Shown here one piece after another: positions 33,440 through 45,559 of a stretch of DNA of 64,000 nt; position 1 is the first letter of the stretch, and each line of letters opens with the position of its first letter. Location: NCBI GenBank assembly GCA_015680685.1, contig MNCI01030902.1:173304-237303 (forward strand), given 5' to 3'. Source of the stretch: Gnetum montanum. Lineage: Eukaryota > Streptophyta > Gnetopsida > Gnetales > Gnetaceae. A program made the position numbers and the translations under genes. Below the pieces are notes generated by a model. The model saw only the letters and a list, made by a program, of their open reading frames with translations. It was not told the origin of the DNA and did no database searches.

Positions 33440-34680
33440 TACCAAATGATACCAAATCAATGAGTTGAATTGCAAAGGGGGGTAAAAGAGTTGCTTGCAA
33501 ATGGCTTTGTAAGAATGTTAATTTCGCCCTATGCAATTTTAGGTAGTGCTTGTTTCAAAGAAGGATAGTAAAGAATGGAAAATGTGCATTGATTCTAGGG
33601 TTATAACTAGAATAATAATGAGGTACAGGTTTTCTATTCCAAGGATGAATTATATCCATAATATCCTTACTAATGTAAAGGTATTTAGCAAAATTAATTT
33701 TAATAGTAGATACCATCAAATTCAAATTAGTTTAGTGGTAAGTGAGAGGCCATTTTCAAGATACTAGATGGATTTTTTAAGTGGTTAATAATGTCATTTG
33801 GGCTTAAAAGTGCCCCTGCTACATTCATGATGTTGATGCATGATGTTCTCAAGAATATGATTGGCAAGTAATGTATAATCTTTTTTGATGATATTTTGGT
33901 GTACATATCTAATGAGGAAGAGGAATTGGATTACTTGAGAAGAGTATGTATTAAGTTGGAGAAGGAACATTTGGTGATCAATGTAAAGGAGAGTCACTTC
34001 TTCAAGCAAGAGATCATATATTTGCAACATGTGATTTCTAAAAATAAAATTGAGATAAAAGATACCAAGGTGAAGGCTATTAAAGATTGGTTAACTCCTA
34101 AAAATGTTGGTGAGGTAAGATCATTTCTTGGTTTTGTAGGTTTTTATAGGATGTTCATAAAAGTTTTTAGTAGTATTTCATGGCCTATATTTGCTTTTCT
34201 TAAGAAGAATCAAGATTTTAGGTAGGGTGATGAAACTCAAAGAAGCTTTGATTTATTCAAGGAAAAACTAATGAGTGAACTAGTACTTGAAATACCAAAT
34301 TTCTAGAAGCTTTTTAGGTGGAGGTGGATGTAAGTAGACTTGCCATTAGAGGGATTCTTTGACAAGAAGGAAGACTTGTTTCTTTCTTTTTAGAGAAGTT
34401 AAATAAGAAAAGATAGAAATATAACATGATGAGAAGGAATTTTATGCTATTATTCAAGCAATAAAACATCAGAGGCATTATCTATTATTCAATGAGTTCA
34501 GTTTGATGATTGATTATAGAGCCCTTTAATTTCTCAATATCAAAAAGAAGTTAAGTGCCCAATACATGAAGTGGATGGCACAAGTAAAGGAATTCAATTT
34601 TGTGCTTAAGAACAAGAGTAGGAACATTAATTTCATGGCTAATGTATTATATAGGATGCATGTGATGAATTTCAATGTGC
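33440..34680 (+). pseudogene. Reverse transcriptase and RNase H
   Basis: Open pieces at 33546-33767 and 33896-34225 carry the RT core: VSKKDSKEWKMCIDSRVITR, FSKINFNSRYHQIQI, the catalytic stretch FFDDILVYIS near 33885 (F-x-DD), and the RT end VRSFLGFVGFYRMFIKVFSS. RNase H follows in broken frames (VEVDVSRLAIRGI near 34320, then YNMMRRNFMLLFKQ and FNEFSLMIDYRAL near 34500) and ends with NFMANVLYRMHV. Frames shift at least three times. Confidence 0.85.
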
Positions 34681-34779
34681 CTATTGTAGAAGATATGAGT
34701 GATTCTACTAATTTGTATGAACATGATTCAGATTTTGGGTAGATTTGGAGAAGCCTCAAGGAAACATTATTAAGTAGCA

Positions 34780-35980
34780 TAGATCAATGGAAGAACTATT
34801 ATATTCAAGATGAATCGTTATTCAAGAATGGAAAGGTTTGCATTTCCAATTGTTATTTTAGAAGAAAAGTTTTGATTACAAAACATTATGGTGACATGAC
34901 AAGTCACATGTGTAGAGATAAAATATTAGAGCTTATGGGTAGGCATTATTTTTAGCTTGGAATGGTCTTTGAAGTCTTCAAATTTATGAAAGAGTGTTTG
35001 ACATGTTAGATATTCAAGGAAGATAGAGAAGTGGATGGACATTATCTACATCTTCCAATCCCCAAGGATCCTTAGGAAAGTATGTCAATGGGCTTTATGA
35101 GCATAATTTCAAAGAATAAAAGTGGGAATGGTGCTATGTTTGTGGTGGTGAATATATTTTCCAATATGACACTTCATTCTATGCAAAAAGATGAGTGATG
35201 CATGTCATGTCGCAAACTTGTTTTTCTAGCATGCTATAAAGTTACATGGGATTCCCTTAAAAAATATTATTTGTGATAGAGACTCTAAGTTTACTAGTTG
35301 TTTTTAGAGGTTCCTTTAGAAGAATTTAGGGAAAAAACTAAATTTTTCTCATTCATATCATCCACAATATGATACCCAAACAAAAGTGGTCAATAAACCT
35401 TTGCTAAATATTTTGATGTATTTGTATGAAGGACAACTTATTAGGTTAGATAATTTATTGTGTCATGCTGAATTTTCCTATAATAATGATTTTCATGTTG
35501 ATATTAGAAAGAGCCCATTTAATATTAATGATGATTTTTGTTTGAAGATGATGGATAATGTCAAGATATTTGATGGAGAAGCCCAATTGAGTGCTAATTT
35601 TATATAAGAGATGAAGAATCTTCATGTTCAAGTGAAGGAAAATCTTCAGAAGAAGGCTAAAACAAGAGTTTTAAGAGAAATGAGAATAAGAGAAAGCCAA
35701 AATTTACTATTGGTGATCTTTTTTAGATGTATTTGAAGAAGAAGAAATTGAGAGGTGTCAATTTCTTAGAATTGGAGGCCAAGACCATTTAGGATAAAAT
35801 CCAAAATCAATGATAATACCTTTAAAATTGACTTACCAAATGATGTGAGTATATCCTTTGTTTTTAATATTGTAGGTCTTGTGCATTACCATGGACTCAT
35901 AGATGATGAAATATTACAAGGAAGTATTGATGACTTGAAGGGGGCTATTAACAAGTCCAAGCCTTCATAAGAAAGAAAAG
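34780..35980 (+). pseudogene. Integrase
   Basis: Zinc-binding remnants lie near 34870-34990 (HYGDMTSHMCRDK...ECLTC). The core region is readable as YVNGLYEHNFKE then DSKFTSCF near 35290 (second Asp) and KLNFSHSYHPQYDTQTKVVN near 35345, where the catalytic Glu is replaced by Lys. An open piece at 35386-35607 covers LLCHAEFSYNNDFHVDIRKS. The C-terminal domain ends with INDNTFKIDLPNDVSISFVF near 35840. No chromodomain follows before the LTR. Confidence 0.82.
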
Positions 35981-36153
35981 TAATCATACTTAAGAGGAGA
36001 GAAGCTTCTAGAAGTTGTGAAGTAAAGAAGGATGAATACTCTATTCATTGGAAGGATCAAACTTCTAATGATGCTATATGAGTTCATGATATTAAACTTG
36101 TTGTGGGAAATTACTTCTACTGTTACTCCCTTATTCACCTAAATTTACTTTTT

Positions 36154-36170
36154 GAAGGATGAGAGAGCTC
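36154..36170 (+). other. Polypurine tract
   Basis: GAAGGATGAGAGAGCTC lies just before the 3' LTR start (TGTAGGGACACC). Confidence 0.6.
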
Positions 36171-36171
36171 A

Positions 36172-37016
36172 TGTAGGGACACCTCTTTTGAATCCCTTTT
36201 TATCACTATAAGTAGAAGAATGAAGGTTTCAAGTAGTTTGGAAAATGCCTTAGAACTTTGTAGAAATATTGCTTAAGAGCTAAGATGTTATCGGAGACAT
36301 CTTGGTGACCTAAAAAATGTCTTACCAGAGAGCTAGGATGTTAGAGGAGATGTCTTCTAAGTAGTGTAGACATCTTTCCCAAGAGTTGGGTTGATAGAGA
36401 AGATGTCTTTCCAGAGACATCTTGTGGATTGAGAAGATATCTTGCCTATAAACCATTATTAGAGAAACATCTTGTACAACGAAGAAAATCTTTGAGGTGG
36501 CTATTGCAATTTGAAAATAGCCATGAATGTTTACTCCAAGATTGGAAATAGTTGGGAATCTTTGAATTGATCATAGAAAATATTTTTCTAAGGTCTTTGT
36601 CTTGTAATTAATAAATATTAATTATGGTATTATGTTTTGAGATATGAGGGCATGAGATTTGGAAGAGAGATTGCATGAGAGTTTTATGCATCTTGGTGAT
36701 CAATTGTGTGTGGTGGTATTAGCCATAGCTCTTTGTGTTTTGATCTTGATCCTATGTGAAGAAGAGATCTAGATTAATTAGGCCTTACATTGAGGTCAAT
36801 CATGTGTATGTTTGTAGAGCTTCATACTCTACAATATCATTGAGTGTGAGAGATTTATTTTTTGTGGATTGGGTTACAATATATTTATAATCTTCTTTTA
36901 GTTTAATAAAAGATAGATGATTTTCTTGTTTCCTAGTAATTAAATTGTCTTACGTAATATCTAGAATCGGTATGTTTTGAAGAGTTAAAACAAAATGGAA
37001 TGACCCTACTCTAGTA
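36172..37016 (+). repeat. 3' LTR of the gypsy element
   Basis: Starts TGTAGGGACACCTCTTTTGA and ends GACCCTACTCTAGTA. It matches the 5' LTR but is about 70 bp shorter, mostly through losses in the AGACATCTT array. Confidence 0.82.
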
Positions 37017-37021
37017 TCTTG
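37017..37021. repeat. Target site duplication TCTTG (right, imperfect)
   Basis: Follows the 3' LTR end; compare TCTAG at 30496-30500. Confidence 0.45.
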
Positions 37022-37854
37022 GAGATTTTATATAAAGAGTAGTTCACAATTGAAGATATGACTAGAGGAAGATTAAAATTTAAAACTAATAGTATTAAAC
37101 TCTTCTATAATGATGAGAGAGGGAACATCAACAACATGTTGGATAAGCTCTTTCTTAAAAGTGGTTCTATTCATCTCAAAAGAAGATGCATGGATGATAA
37201 TAATTTTGATGTGATTTAAAAAATTCAAAATACAAGTGAGTGCAACATATAAATTAATTAGAGTAGAATATGTTAACACTAGTAAATGGTGAGGCTTGAA
37301 CATCTCTAACTTAAGGATGACAAAGATTTATCAATCACATGGAATCCTATCAAGAATCAACAATTATTTAATATCTTAAATGAAGAGGATATTGACAATT
37401 TATAAATGTCATATCAAGAGTTTCATACAAGTGTTCTAGATCATTAAGATCCTCAACATTCCACAAGGCTAAATTTATAAGAGGAAACACATGTGGTGAG
37501 GTTTTATATTGTTATGATTTACAAGAAATAATCCTATGTTGTTTATCCATGGATTAGGTGATACTACTCAAATGGAGGTGAACTAGAGAGGGTGGATGCT
37601 GAACTTTCATTGCATGCATGATCTATAATGGTCATGTTATCTAAAGTATATTGGAAAAAAATGTCTAATCATAATCCAATTAAGGATGCATGATTTTTTG
37701 GGTGTATTTATCTAGAGTCTTTCATCTCTACATTCATGAGAGATGTATTGGTGATGGAATTAGGGAAGGTTGTATACAAGGTAAGGGTAATGAAGGTGAG
37801 AGAATTATTTTATAATAAATAGGAAATTAGGATAGAGACAAGTGGTAAGATATC

Positions 37855-37955
37855 AAGGTTAATGAAGGTGATAGAAAGATGGGTAGTGGATGATGATATG
37901 GAACCAAGGTTAATAAAGGTGATAGGAAGATGAAAAGTGTATGGAAGTGGGTTGG
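37855..37955. repeat. 51-bp tandem duplication
   Basis: AAGGTTAATGAAGGTGATAG at 37855 recurs as AAGGTTAATAAAGGTGATAG at 37906. It lies within the L1 stretch between ORF1 and endonuclease. Confidence 0.7.
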
Positions 37956-38650
37956 GAATTATTGGAACTAATGGAGAGATAACTGAAAGGGTACTAAGAG
38001 TATGTCTAAGTGGGAGATGGGGGGAGAAGGAGATTTTTTTGGGTTGGCTTCTCATTGGACATGACATAAAAGCATAATTAGGATTAATGTTGATGATTAT
38101 GCTATAGGGCTATGTGATTTTTATGTTTGGGATTGGAACATTTTTGAGCATTACTCTTTAGGCACTACTTAGTGATGCATCATTATTTTAGGTAGAGAAT
38201 TTAAAAAATTCTCAAATTTAATAGGTTTCTTGATCTTGCCATGAGAGTCTACAAGAAGGATCAAAGTAAGGTTCTATATTGAGTGTCATATAGACATAGA
38301 AACACATGTCAATAAGCTTGCTCTTATTATCCTTACACTTATCAAGGATAATAATGTCATCAAATTTGGAGGTAATGATGCAAAAACCTTCCTATCCAAA
38401 AATTTAATTGGAAAACCTAAAATTTGAATTCAAACTAAATTTGATTATAGATATTAAGTTTCATTGTTCCTCCTATGAATGATATGTAACCCTCATTTAT
38501 CCAAGAAAAAGCTACTTCATAGAGGGCCATAAACCCATTGAAAGAACATAATTTATTACCATGTTAGAGTCAAAGGAAAAGAATGTATTATTTCCCTTAA
38601 GTGGTATCATTTTGAGGGTATATCAAAATCATTATTTGTGAACTCATTGT

Positions 38651-39805
38651 GAAATGCACTCTAAGGTCAACACATGGTAAGAAAATGTTTCTATGAGCAT
38701 GTATTAATATCGTTGAGTTTAGTACTTAATGAAGCATGAAGAGTCTATGATTTTAAGCTAGTTTGTTTGCATGAGCAATCGAAAAAGGGGTAGTGAAGGG
38801 AGGATACATAGGAGGAAGATAGGTGGCTAGGAATGTAGAATATGAAAGTGGAGGAAATAAATTAAAAAACATCCATAGGGGTAGAGAAATTGATAATAAA
38901 GAGACTAGAAAGATTGTTAAAGACACCATCAAACATAGAGGTAATCAACAAGGAAAGATAACCCATGAAGAAGACAAACACATCAAATTGCTAATTAGAT
39001 TAAAAATATAGTGTAACATAATATCTATAAAATACTACTAAACACATGATATGAAAGGATAAAAATAACATTAATGTCATGTTTTTATTTTGAAAATTAA
39101 AATCTTGAAGTTTCAACAATAGTTTCATATGCTAGAGAATTTGCATATTGAAAAAAAAATGAAATTATATATATACTTTTTGTGTTAAAATTATTTGAAA
39201 GTAGTGATGGAGATGAATCTATCCTTTGGAAATAATGTGAAATTATAATTCATGAATCTGAAGTTTCATTTGTTAATTTTAATAGCTTGTCATGTAAATA
39301 GTAAAAAAAGGTGTATAATTTTACTTTTATTAAAGTTATAATGGTCAAATAGGATAAATTAATATATTTTTTAAAAAATTTAAAGTTAAGAAGGATTAAT
39401 GGATTGATGTAACTTTATTTAACCCCAATCACTCAAATCTATTTGTTGTCTGTCTTTGGACATTGGGAATTTCCTTCTCCCTTGAGGTTAACTTTGGCTC
39501 CTTTCATATTCTATAAAAGAATGGGTCATTTATGCTGCATTAACTTTGAAGAATTTTGACAATCAAAAAATTCAAAAATCCTCTACATTATCTTCATAAT
39601 ATCTACATTTAATTTCTATGATTTAATTCCACATTCTATAATGCTTTCAAAATTTCACATTGTTTCTACATGGATTCCACATTTATCTATATTTAATTCA
39701 TCCTAAAATTATTTCGATACATTTATAGATTATTAACATTATTTAATATCAATTTGAATCATAATATTTAAAGATTATGGTTCAATCATTTCATTTCATA
39801 CTATA
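38651..39805. other. Unassigned AT-rich sequence
   Basis: An open frame at 38823-39011 (plus) has no family resemblance. No LTR or repeat terminus was found. The stretch separates the L1 from the LTR at 39806. Confidence 0.4.
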
Positions 39806-40943
39806 TGTTGTACCTAAAAAAATTGATTGCTAGAAAAACCAAAGATCTCAGGTGTGGAAATAGTTTTTGATTTTGAATCCTAAGGGCCTTTGAGAAAGAT
39901 GATTCAAGGTGTCTTGGATGGTTTGGTCGATCACCAAGGAACTTAGAAAGTGTAAATGAGAAAGAAAAATAAAATTTCAAATTCAAATAAAATTAAACAC
40001 AAAATTAAGCTTGAATAAAATCTATACTACAAATGAACTAGCAAACTTTATTAAAAATAGAAAAAATGCTCAAATTGTAGAGTTTAAAGAGTACAAATTG
40101 TGTGTCTAAATGCATAAGAAGCTTGTCTGAATGGAGCTTGAAGCCACTTGGAGCTATTATGTTGTATTCTACAATTAAAATACATGATCAAAGTATGCCT
40201 CAACTCCAATTGTCAAGAGCTTCTTGCTAGTTTCTGCCTAAATTTGCAACTTCTAGGTGTAAATGATGTAAATCGTGGTATTTAACTTTTGTGGCAATAG
40301 GACTATGCTAAGAGTCTCTACTACTAAGGTAGATGACAATTACTTTAAAAGTCTTGTAAAATGATGAAATGAATTTTAGGTGCTAAAGGTTGCTATGGTG
40401 GTATGGTTGCAAAAATGTTTTGGACTTGAATTAAGTGTTCAAGTTTGACTTTCATAAGCTTTGAAATTGCTGAATTTAGGCTACAAATTTCTACCATGAT
40501 TGCTAATAGATTGATGATGTTTGTAGGTGTTCAAACCATAATCCTCAATGTAGTTAACCAATTATGACAAGTTCTAACACCCAAGGGTCATCAAAACCAT
40601 ACCAAATACTAAAAATGATAAATAGACATTTGTGACTATGTTGGATTCACCTCAACAATGTTGGCCTTGGAGAGCTATGTTGGCATTGTTGGAATTTGCT
40701 AGAAAATTTGGTGACTACATTACCCATGTGAATACTATTGAAGATTTAAAATGAATATACTGGCCATGTTGCAACTACTAGAAATTATAGCAACTATGTT
40801 GGGAATTGATGGTAAATTGAAAATCCAACATCATCAATGCTGACCTTACAATATCAATGCGAGGTTTTGTGACAACTACATTGGGAATTATTGGTAAAGA
40901 GAAAATCTGATAGCACCAACATTGGGTATAGGTTGTTCCAACA
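39806..40943 (-). repeat. Probable 3' LTR of a Tat/Athila-type element
   Basis: The left edge reads TGTTGTACC and the right edge CCAACA, so on the minus strand it starts TGTTGGAAC. The right part (40640-40940) has repeated (C)ATGTTGG and CAACATTGGG words, as in a U3 array. The left part has AATAAA-like and T-rich words typical of R/U5. The minus strand just outside the right edge reads GGGTTTTTGTGGGGGTATAG, a purine/T tract. The integrase lies further right on the same strand. No partner LTR is present to prove the ends. Confidence 0.45.
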
Positions 40944-42180
40944 TAGTTGAGACTATACCCCCACAAAAACCCATGAAAATGGAAAATTTGTTAGTCCCCA
41001 AGGAATTCTTATTTTTCCCAAGCTCAAATATAGACATAATACCACTTTCTCCACATAGGAAGTGAGGCATTAACATCTTATGAGGCATTTTTCAGCACCA
41101 AAAAGTTAAAGTATGCAATATTTCAACTCATGGATCATAAACCTTACATTTATAATACAATCTTACCTCAAGTTTGGTGGTTTTTCATTGGCCACTCTTT
41201 GTTAATGGTTGGAGGATTAACTCAAGAGGCATTGACAAAGAATGCGAAACATCATTGTGGGTCCATCACTAATGTTTCCTCCCATGCTTTATCCTGTAGT
41301 GTTGAACCATACCAAAGAGTGCTTGTGATAATGGAGTAAGGTTATGATGAGATGTTATAGGATAAATATCATATTTGGCTATAAGGGAATGATCACGAGA
41401 ATTAACAATGAGTTCTGTATGTTGACATTATGGCTATAGTTATGGCAATGACATGTTGAAAGATCAATAAGGTATTTATGCTTTTTTCTTCAAAGTGTTG
41501 TTCACTCAGTAATATTTTTGAGGAACCACACTTCACTTTGAGGTTCCTTAGGCTGTTAGGATCCTCCTTTTATATGTTTGGAGTCATTGGTTTGTCTTTC
41601 TAGGCTTCACTATCCTTTTGGCTTCTTGGCAATTTGCTTCTCCATTTCTTTGGGGTGAAACCTACTTCAAGTTTCATTGCCAAAGCTAGGTTTGATTTGG
41701 TTTTCCTATTCAATGAGATGTATTATATCCAATAGAATTGATGATGGAGCATGATGAAGGAGATGTTGAATGGCACAATGCATGAATGCCAAACATAGGT
41801 CAACATTGTTATTCATGGTAAGGAAGGTTATAATCAGGTTGTGGGATTGGATTATAAGGGAAGTAATGGTAGATAGGAATTATCAAACAAGAATTCTTGA
41901 TATGGCAAGACATACCAAATCTTAAGCATCAAGGTCACATGGTAACTTATTTCCATAAGGAGTTGCATCTTTGTGATGACTTCAAGATTCATCGTACATG
42001 TACATCTCAAAGAGAACACGAAAATGAAACAAAGAAAACATGTTGTCACAATACAATGCATAGGGTTATATGAAAGAACTAGTAAACCATGTAATTATTA
42101 CACCGAAAAGGGATCTACATCTTGCACTATAACTGTTACAAAGTTTTTTAGTTCATTTTTATGTAAAAAGAGGTAAAGAA
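40944..42180 (-). other. 3' internal region of the minus-strand element
   Basis: Non-coding by inspection, apart from a weak minus-strand frame at 41852-42061 rich in Cys and hydrophobic residues. It lies between the integrase end and the LTR, as the 3' region of Tat/Athila elements does. No env-like protein is recognised. Confidence 0.4.
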
Positions 42181-43070
42181 AAGAATGTTGGCTTACTTGT
42201 TATTGGTCACTAAGGTTGTGTATGTTGATGTTGGTACCTACCAAGAAAATGTGTTAGATGTAATAAGGCTTTACATAGAAATGGTTGATTGGATTGGCCA
42301 ATTCATTTCCATCCATGTCCCCTATTCTGAAGGCTCCCTTACCATAGGCCTTGGTGATCAAGAAAGGCCCTTCCTAGTTGGTTAAGAACATGTCTGCATG
42401 CTCATAGATAACTTTGAGGAACATGTCTCCTTTCTTAATCTTTGTCTTGTTTAGGTCATGATGATGCTATTGTTTTTGCCTCTCTTTATATTGCTCAATG
42501 TGAGCAAGTGTTTGCACCTGTTGCTTTTCCACCAAGTCCAAGTCCATGATATGCAACTCCTTGTTTTTTTCATTATTGATGAAGTCTAATAGGGCTATTC
42601 TCAATGATGAAACCTATAATTCAAGAGGTAAAATAGATTTAGAATCATAAACCAATCTATATGGAGTTCCACTAGTTGCAGTTCAATAGGCCCAAAGTGC
42701 ATGGACAAACTACTCATGCCATTTACGCCTACTATTGTTCAACATCTTTTTTAGCAAGTTTATGATGGCCTTGTTGCTAGCTTCAGCTTGTCCATTGGAT
42801 TGAGGATAGTATGGTGATAAAAAGAAATGTTTAATGCCTAGGTCTTAATAAAAGGATTTCATTTCTTGGCTACTAAACTGTGGTCCATTATCCATGACTA
42901 TGGTCATAGGTATGCCAAAATGGACTACCATGTTGTTAAGTATAAATCTATAGATTTGTTGATAAGTGATCTTCCTTAAGGGAATAACTTCAACCCACTT
43001 TGTGAAGTATTTGGTTGTAGGGAAGACTTAGGTATTATAGGTCCACTGATGTCCAACCCTCATTGTTGAA
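42181..43070 (-). pseudogene. Integrase of a Tat/Athila-type gypsy element
   Basis: A single minus-strand frame with about six stops reads through the core and C-terminal domain: TKYFTKWVEVIPLRKITYQQ, FGIPMTIVMDNGPQFSSQEM with the second Asp, SPYYPQSNGQAEASNKAII with the catalytic Glu, VHALWAY and ATSGTPYRLVYDSKSILPLE, then the C-terminal EGPFLITKAYGKGAFRIGDM ending NPINHFYVKPYYI. This is one of the best-kept coding stretches of the window. The zinc-binding part, RNase H and RT are absent; the sequence is cut near 43070. Confidence 0.85.
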
Positions 43071-43132
43071 ATGGCCAAGTTATTTGAGTAGTGTGTAACT
43101 CAGTTGGTGGCACATGTATTAAGTTACTATGT

Positions 43133-43345
43133 TAATGAGTAGTGAGTATACCCTATGCTCAACCATACAAATCACTAGCATTCGTTAAGTGATCTAGTCG
43201 AATTCTATAGACTTTAGCTCTCCAATTACATTAGGTCTAGGTAGTGAATATCAAGGACATGATCATTGTCTTCTTAGTCTCACTTGTAAAGTGCAAGTGT
43301 ATGGTTAAGTGTAACTTGAAACACCACAAAAATTTGCATGTTGTA
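43133..43345 (-). repeat. LTR fragment, Athila-like family
   Basis: TAATGAGTAGTGAGTATACC, then CTATGCTCAACCATACAAAT and TGATCTAGTCGAATT, match the left edges of the LTRs at 643, 9910 and 61682, as does the later TGTATGGTTAAGTGTAACTT. Similarity stops after about 43345. It is probably a truncated LTR. No primer site lies to its left. Confidence 0.65.
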
Positions 43346-45555
43346 ACCAATTTCCATCATGTAGCCTTTACCCCATGAAACCCAAGGTAAAAATTCATTG
43401 TAAATGTGAAGATTGTAACCCATGGTGGGAAATCTCATGTATTTCATACTTTTTGGATTGAAAAATACCTCATAAGTTGTCAAAGTGTCATTCCCCAAGT
43501 GAAAAAAGTTACCTAGTATCTATATTTGGGATTAGGAAGGTCTAAAATGCCTTTTAGGATGTCAAAAATGGTAATTTGATGGGTTTTTTTTGGGTGGGGG
43601 GGTGTGTGCGGTGGGCACATGGGGTATACACTTTTCTACATTGGAAACACTTGTAGGAGGGTAAATATTACCTACTCCAATGTTGAGGGGTGGGGTTCTC
43701 TCCCTCAACATTGAAACCTTACCCCTAGCATGGAGACTACATGCATAGCTTGGAAGCCTTTCCCCTTAAATGTTGAAGTTTTTCCCTAGTGTGAAGGCTC
43801 TAGCCCCAGCATGGAAACTGTATGTCCCCAATGTGGAAGCTACATGAGCAAGATTTTTTCACTCTAATGGCCTCAAAGTTGACCAACCACTTCAACAAGG
43901 AGGGTAGAAGGTTCTACATAGAAGATCTACCTCTAGTGTAGAAGGTGTCCTCTCATTACTATTTATAGTAAATGGAATGGCCATAGGGGTTTAGAACTTA
44001 CTATGTATGGTAATCCCCCAAATTTGGACATCCATCTCACCTATATAAGGCAAAAATTTGTAGCAATTTGCACCCAATCTTTCAGCCAATTTTTTTGCAA
44101 AAATCATGGTGCAAAACCTATAAGACCAAAACCCCAACATCCCTTTTAGGTTTCAAAATTTGGCATTTTAGGCACATAGTAATTTTTTCCTCCAAGAGCT
44201 CTTGCAACCTTGCAAAAATGTAGCTTCTTGAAGCTTTGCATCATGGAACCCTTGTAACCATGTTACCCCCTTTGCTACTCCCTTGAGACTTGTGGACTTT
44301 TGGTGTTAATGCTACATTTCTAGGATCACCAATCCCTAGTGTGGAGTAATATGGTAGCTAAATTTCTCACTTTTCTCACCTCTCAATAGTGACCCAATTT
44401 GTAGATCTAAAGTTGTATCAAAGAAGGCTTGACAACATCAAGAATGGTTGATCATTCAAATAGTGAAGTAGATCACATCAACTTCAATGGGCTCTAAATT
44501 CCTATCCCAACGTACCCCATTTTTCTCTCTCATGGAAAATCCTTGTACACATTTCTAAACTTATTCTTCACTTGTTTAAATAATTTTTTAAAATTTAAAT
44601 TTGTGTGCAATATATTTTTATTTTGATTTCTAGATTTGTATTCTTGTTATTTGCATAATTCTTTTTGCATTCTATAAGTCTTTGGATGATCTACTATACT
44701 ATCCAAGTCACCTCAAATCCCATTTTTTGGGGAGATCTTGGGTATTCTAGGTTAAGGTTGCTGCACCAAATCTCTTTGTTTTCCAGCGATTAACTTTTCT
44801 GGTTGCAATAGTTTTCTAGTGCTAGAAGGAGGGCCTTGCTTGATTTCTTTATAAAATATATATCTCTCCATTTCCAAAATTTCTATTTACAAGTCTATTT
44901 TGATTTTTTGTAGCCAAAAGTTTCAAAAAATAAATGCTACCCCTTCTCCCTGTGACCAATACTGTAGCATAGAAGTTGAAGGTGATCGGGTGTTGGCTGT
45001 TCACAATAACAGCTATGAAATTTTCTACCCAAAGGTGGAAGTGATACATTTCCTCCTTTCTTTCTTTTTATTACCAATTTTTTTTTTAGTTTCCAAAGTT
45101 GGTGGTGCAACCCTTCCAAAAATCATCAAACTTCTAAAACTTAGGTTTCCTCCATCCTTCTTAGCTTAGAAAAATGACAACATGCTAAAACCAAGTTCTA
45201 GTGGAAAAATACCAGCTTTCCACTTTATTTTTTATTCTTTTCCTTCCTCATTAATGTTGGATCAGAAAGGTGCATGATTCCCCCCATCTCAGCCCCCTCG
45301 TTCCCCCCCTACAATACCTAGTGTAGATGTAGTTAAAGGGCTAGCATGGGTGAGGCTTGTTACCAACTTTTCCAACTTTCTATTTTTGATAAAAGGGTAA
45401 ACCCCTGTAACCCCAAAATTTCTAATTATATAAAGTGCTCCATTTTAGCTATTTTTTTTTGTTTGATAATTTTTAAATTTCACTTATTGGGATTTACTTT
45501 GATTTTTACATTTTATAGCTTATTTTAAGCCATTTTTAATGAAATAGCCATATCT
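43346..45555 (+). other. Probable LTR/leader of a plus-strand gypsy element
   Basis: A degenerate array of ~25-bp units with CATGGAAGC-like words (43665-43865) is followed by a TATA box, CTATATAAGGC at 44041-44051, on the plus strand. A T-rich leader leads toward the gag-like frames that start near 45560. A G-run (GGTGGGGGGGTG near 43596) marks the left part. Neither LTR edge nor primer site could be placed. The open frame at 44900-45169 has no family resemblance. Confidence 0.35.
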
Positions 45556-45559
45556 TTCT

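Larger units (their letters stand above)
30501..37016 (+). mobile_element. Ty3/gypsy retrotransposon inserted in an L1
   Basis: Two direct LTRs (30501-31415 and 36172-37016) enclose a tRNA-Met primer site, gag with zinc knuckle, protease, RT, RNase H and integrase, all on the plus strand, then a purine-rich tract. Integrase lies last, so it is Ty3/gypsy. The pol sequence and tRNA-Met primer fit the chromovirus-like branch, though no chromodomain is discernible. Flanking pentamers TCTAG/TCTTG are a decayed duplication. Both flanks belong to one colinear L1, which shows the insertion site independently. Confidence 0.85.
37017..38650 (-). pseudogene. L1-type LINE: ORF1 (DUF4283-like) and endonuclease start
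   Basis: From right to left on the minus strand: an ORF1 region at about 38230-38620 with FSFDSNMVINYVLSMGLWPS and VxIQILGFPIKFLD, matching the GPW...W+.IPGLP pattern of plant L1 ORF1 (DUF4283); a Pro/Ser-rich stretch (37810-38067); and the endonuclease, with LALWNVEDLNDLEH near 37470 (WNVRGLN in the family) and, open at 37073-37303, IIIHASSFEMNRTTFKKELI and VPSLIIIEEFNTI (GDFNxI, catalytic Asp lost). The sequence stops at 37017 against the gypsy element and resumes at 30500 with the rest of the endonuclease. Confidence 0.7.

Noticed and set aside
38823-39011. 62-codon basic ORF
   Set aside because: Lys/Arg-rich composition follows from A-rich DNA; no start context or homology is apparent.
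44900-45169. 89-codon plus-strand ORF as a captured gene
   Set aside because: The first 50 residues look protein-like, but there is no family resemblance, the tail is a low-complexity hydrophobic run, and other frames are equally open.
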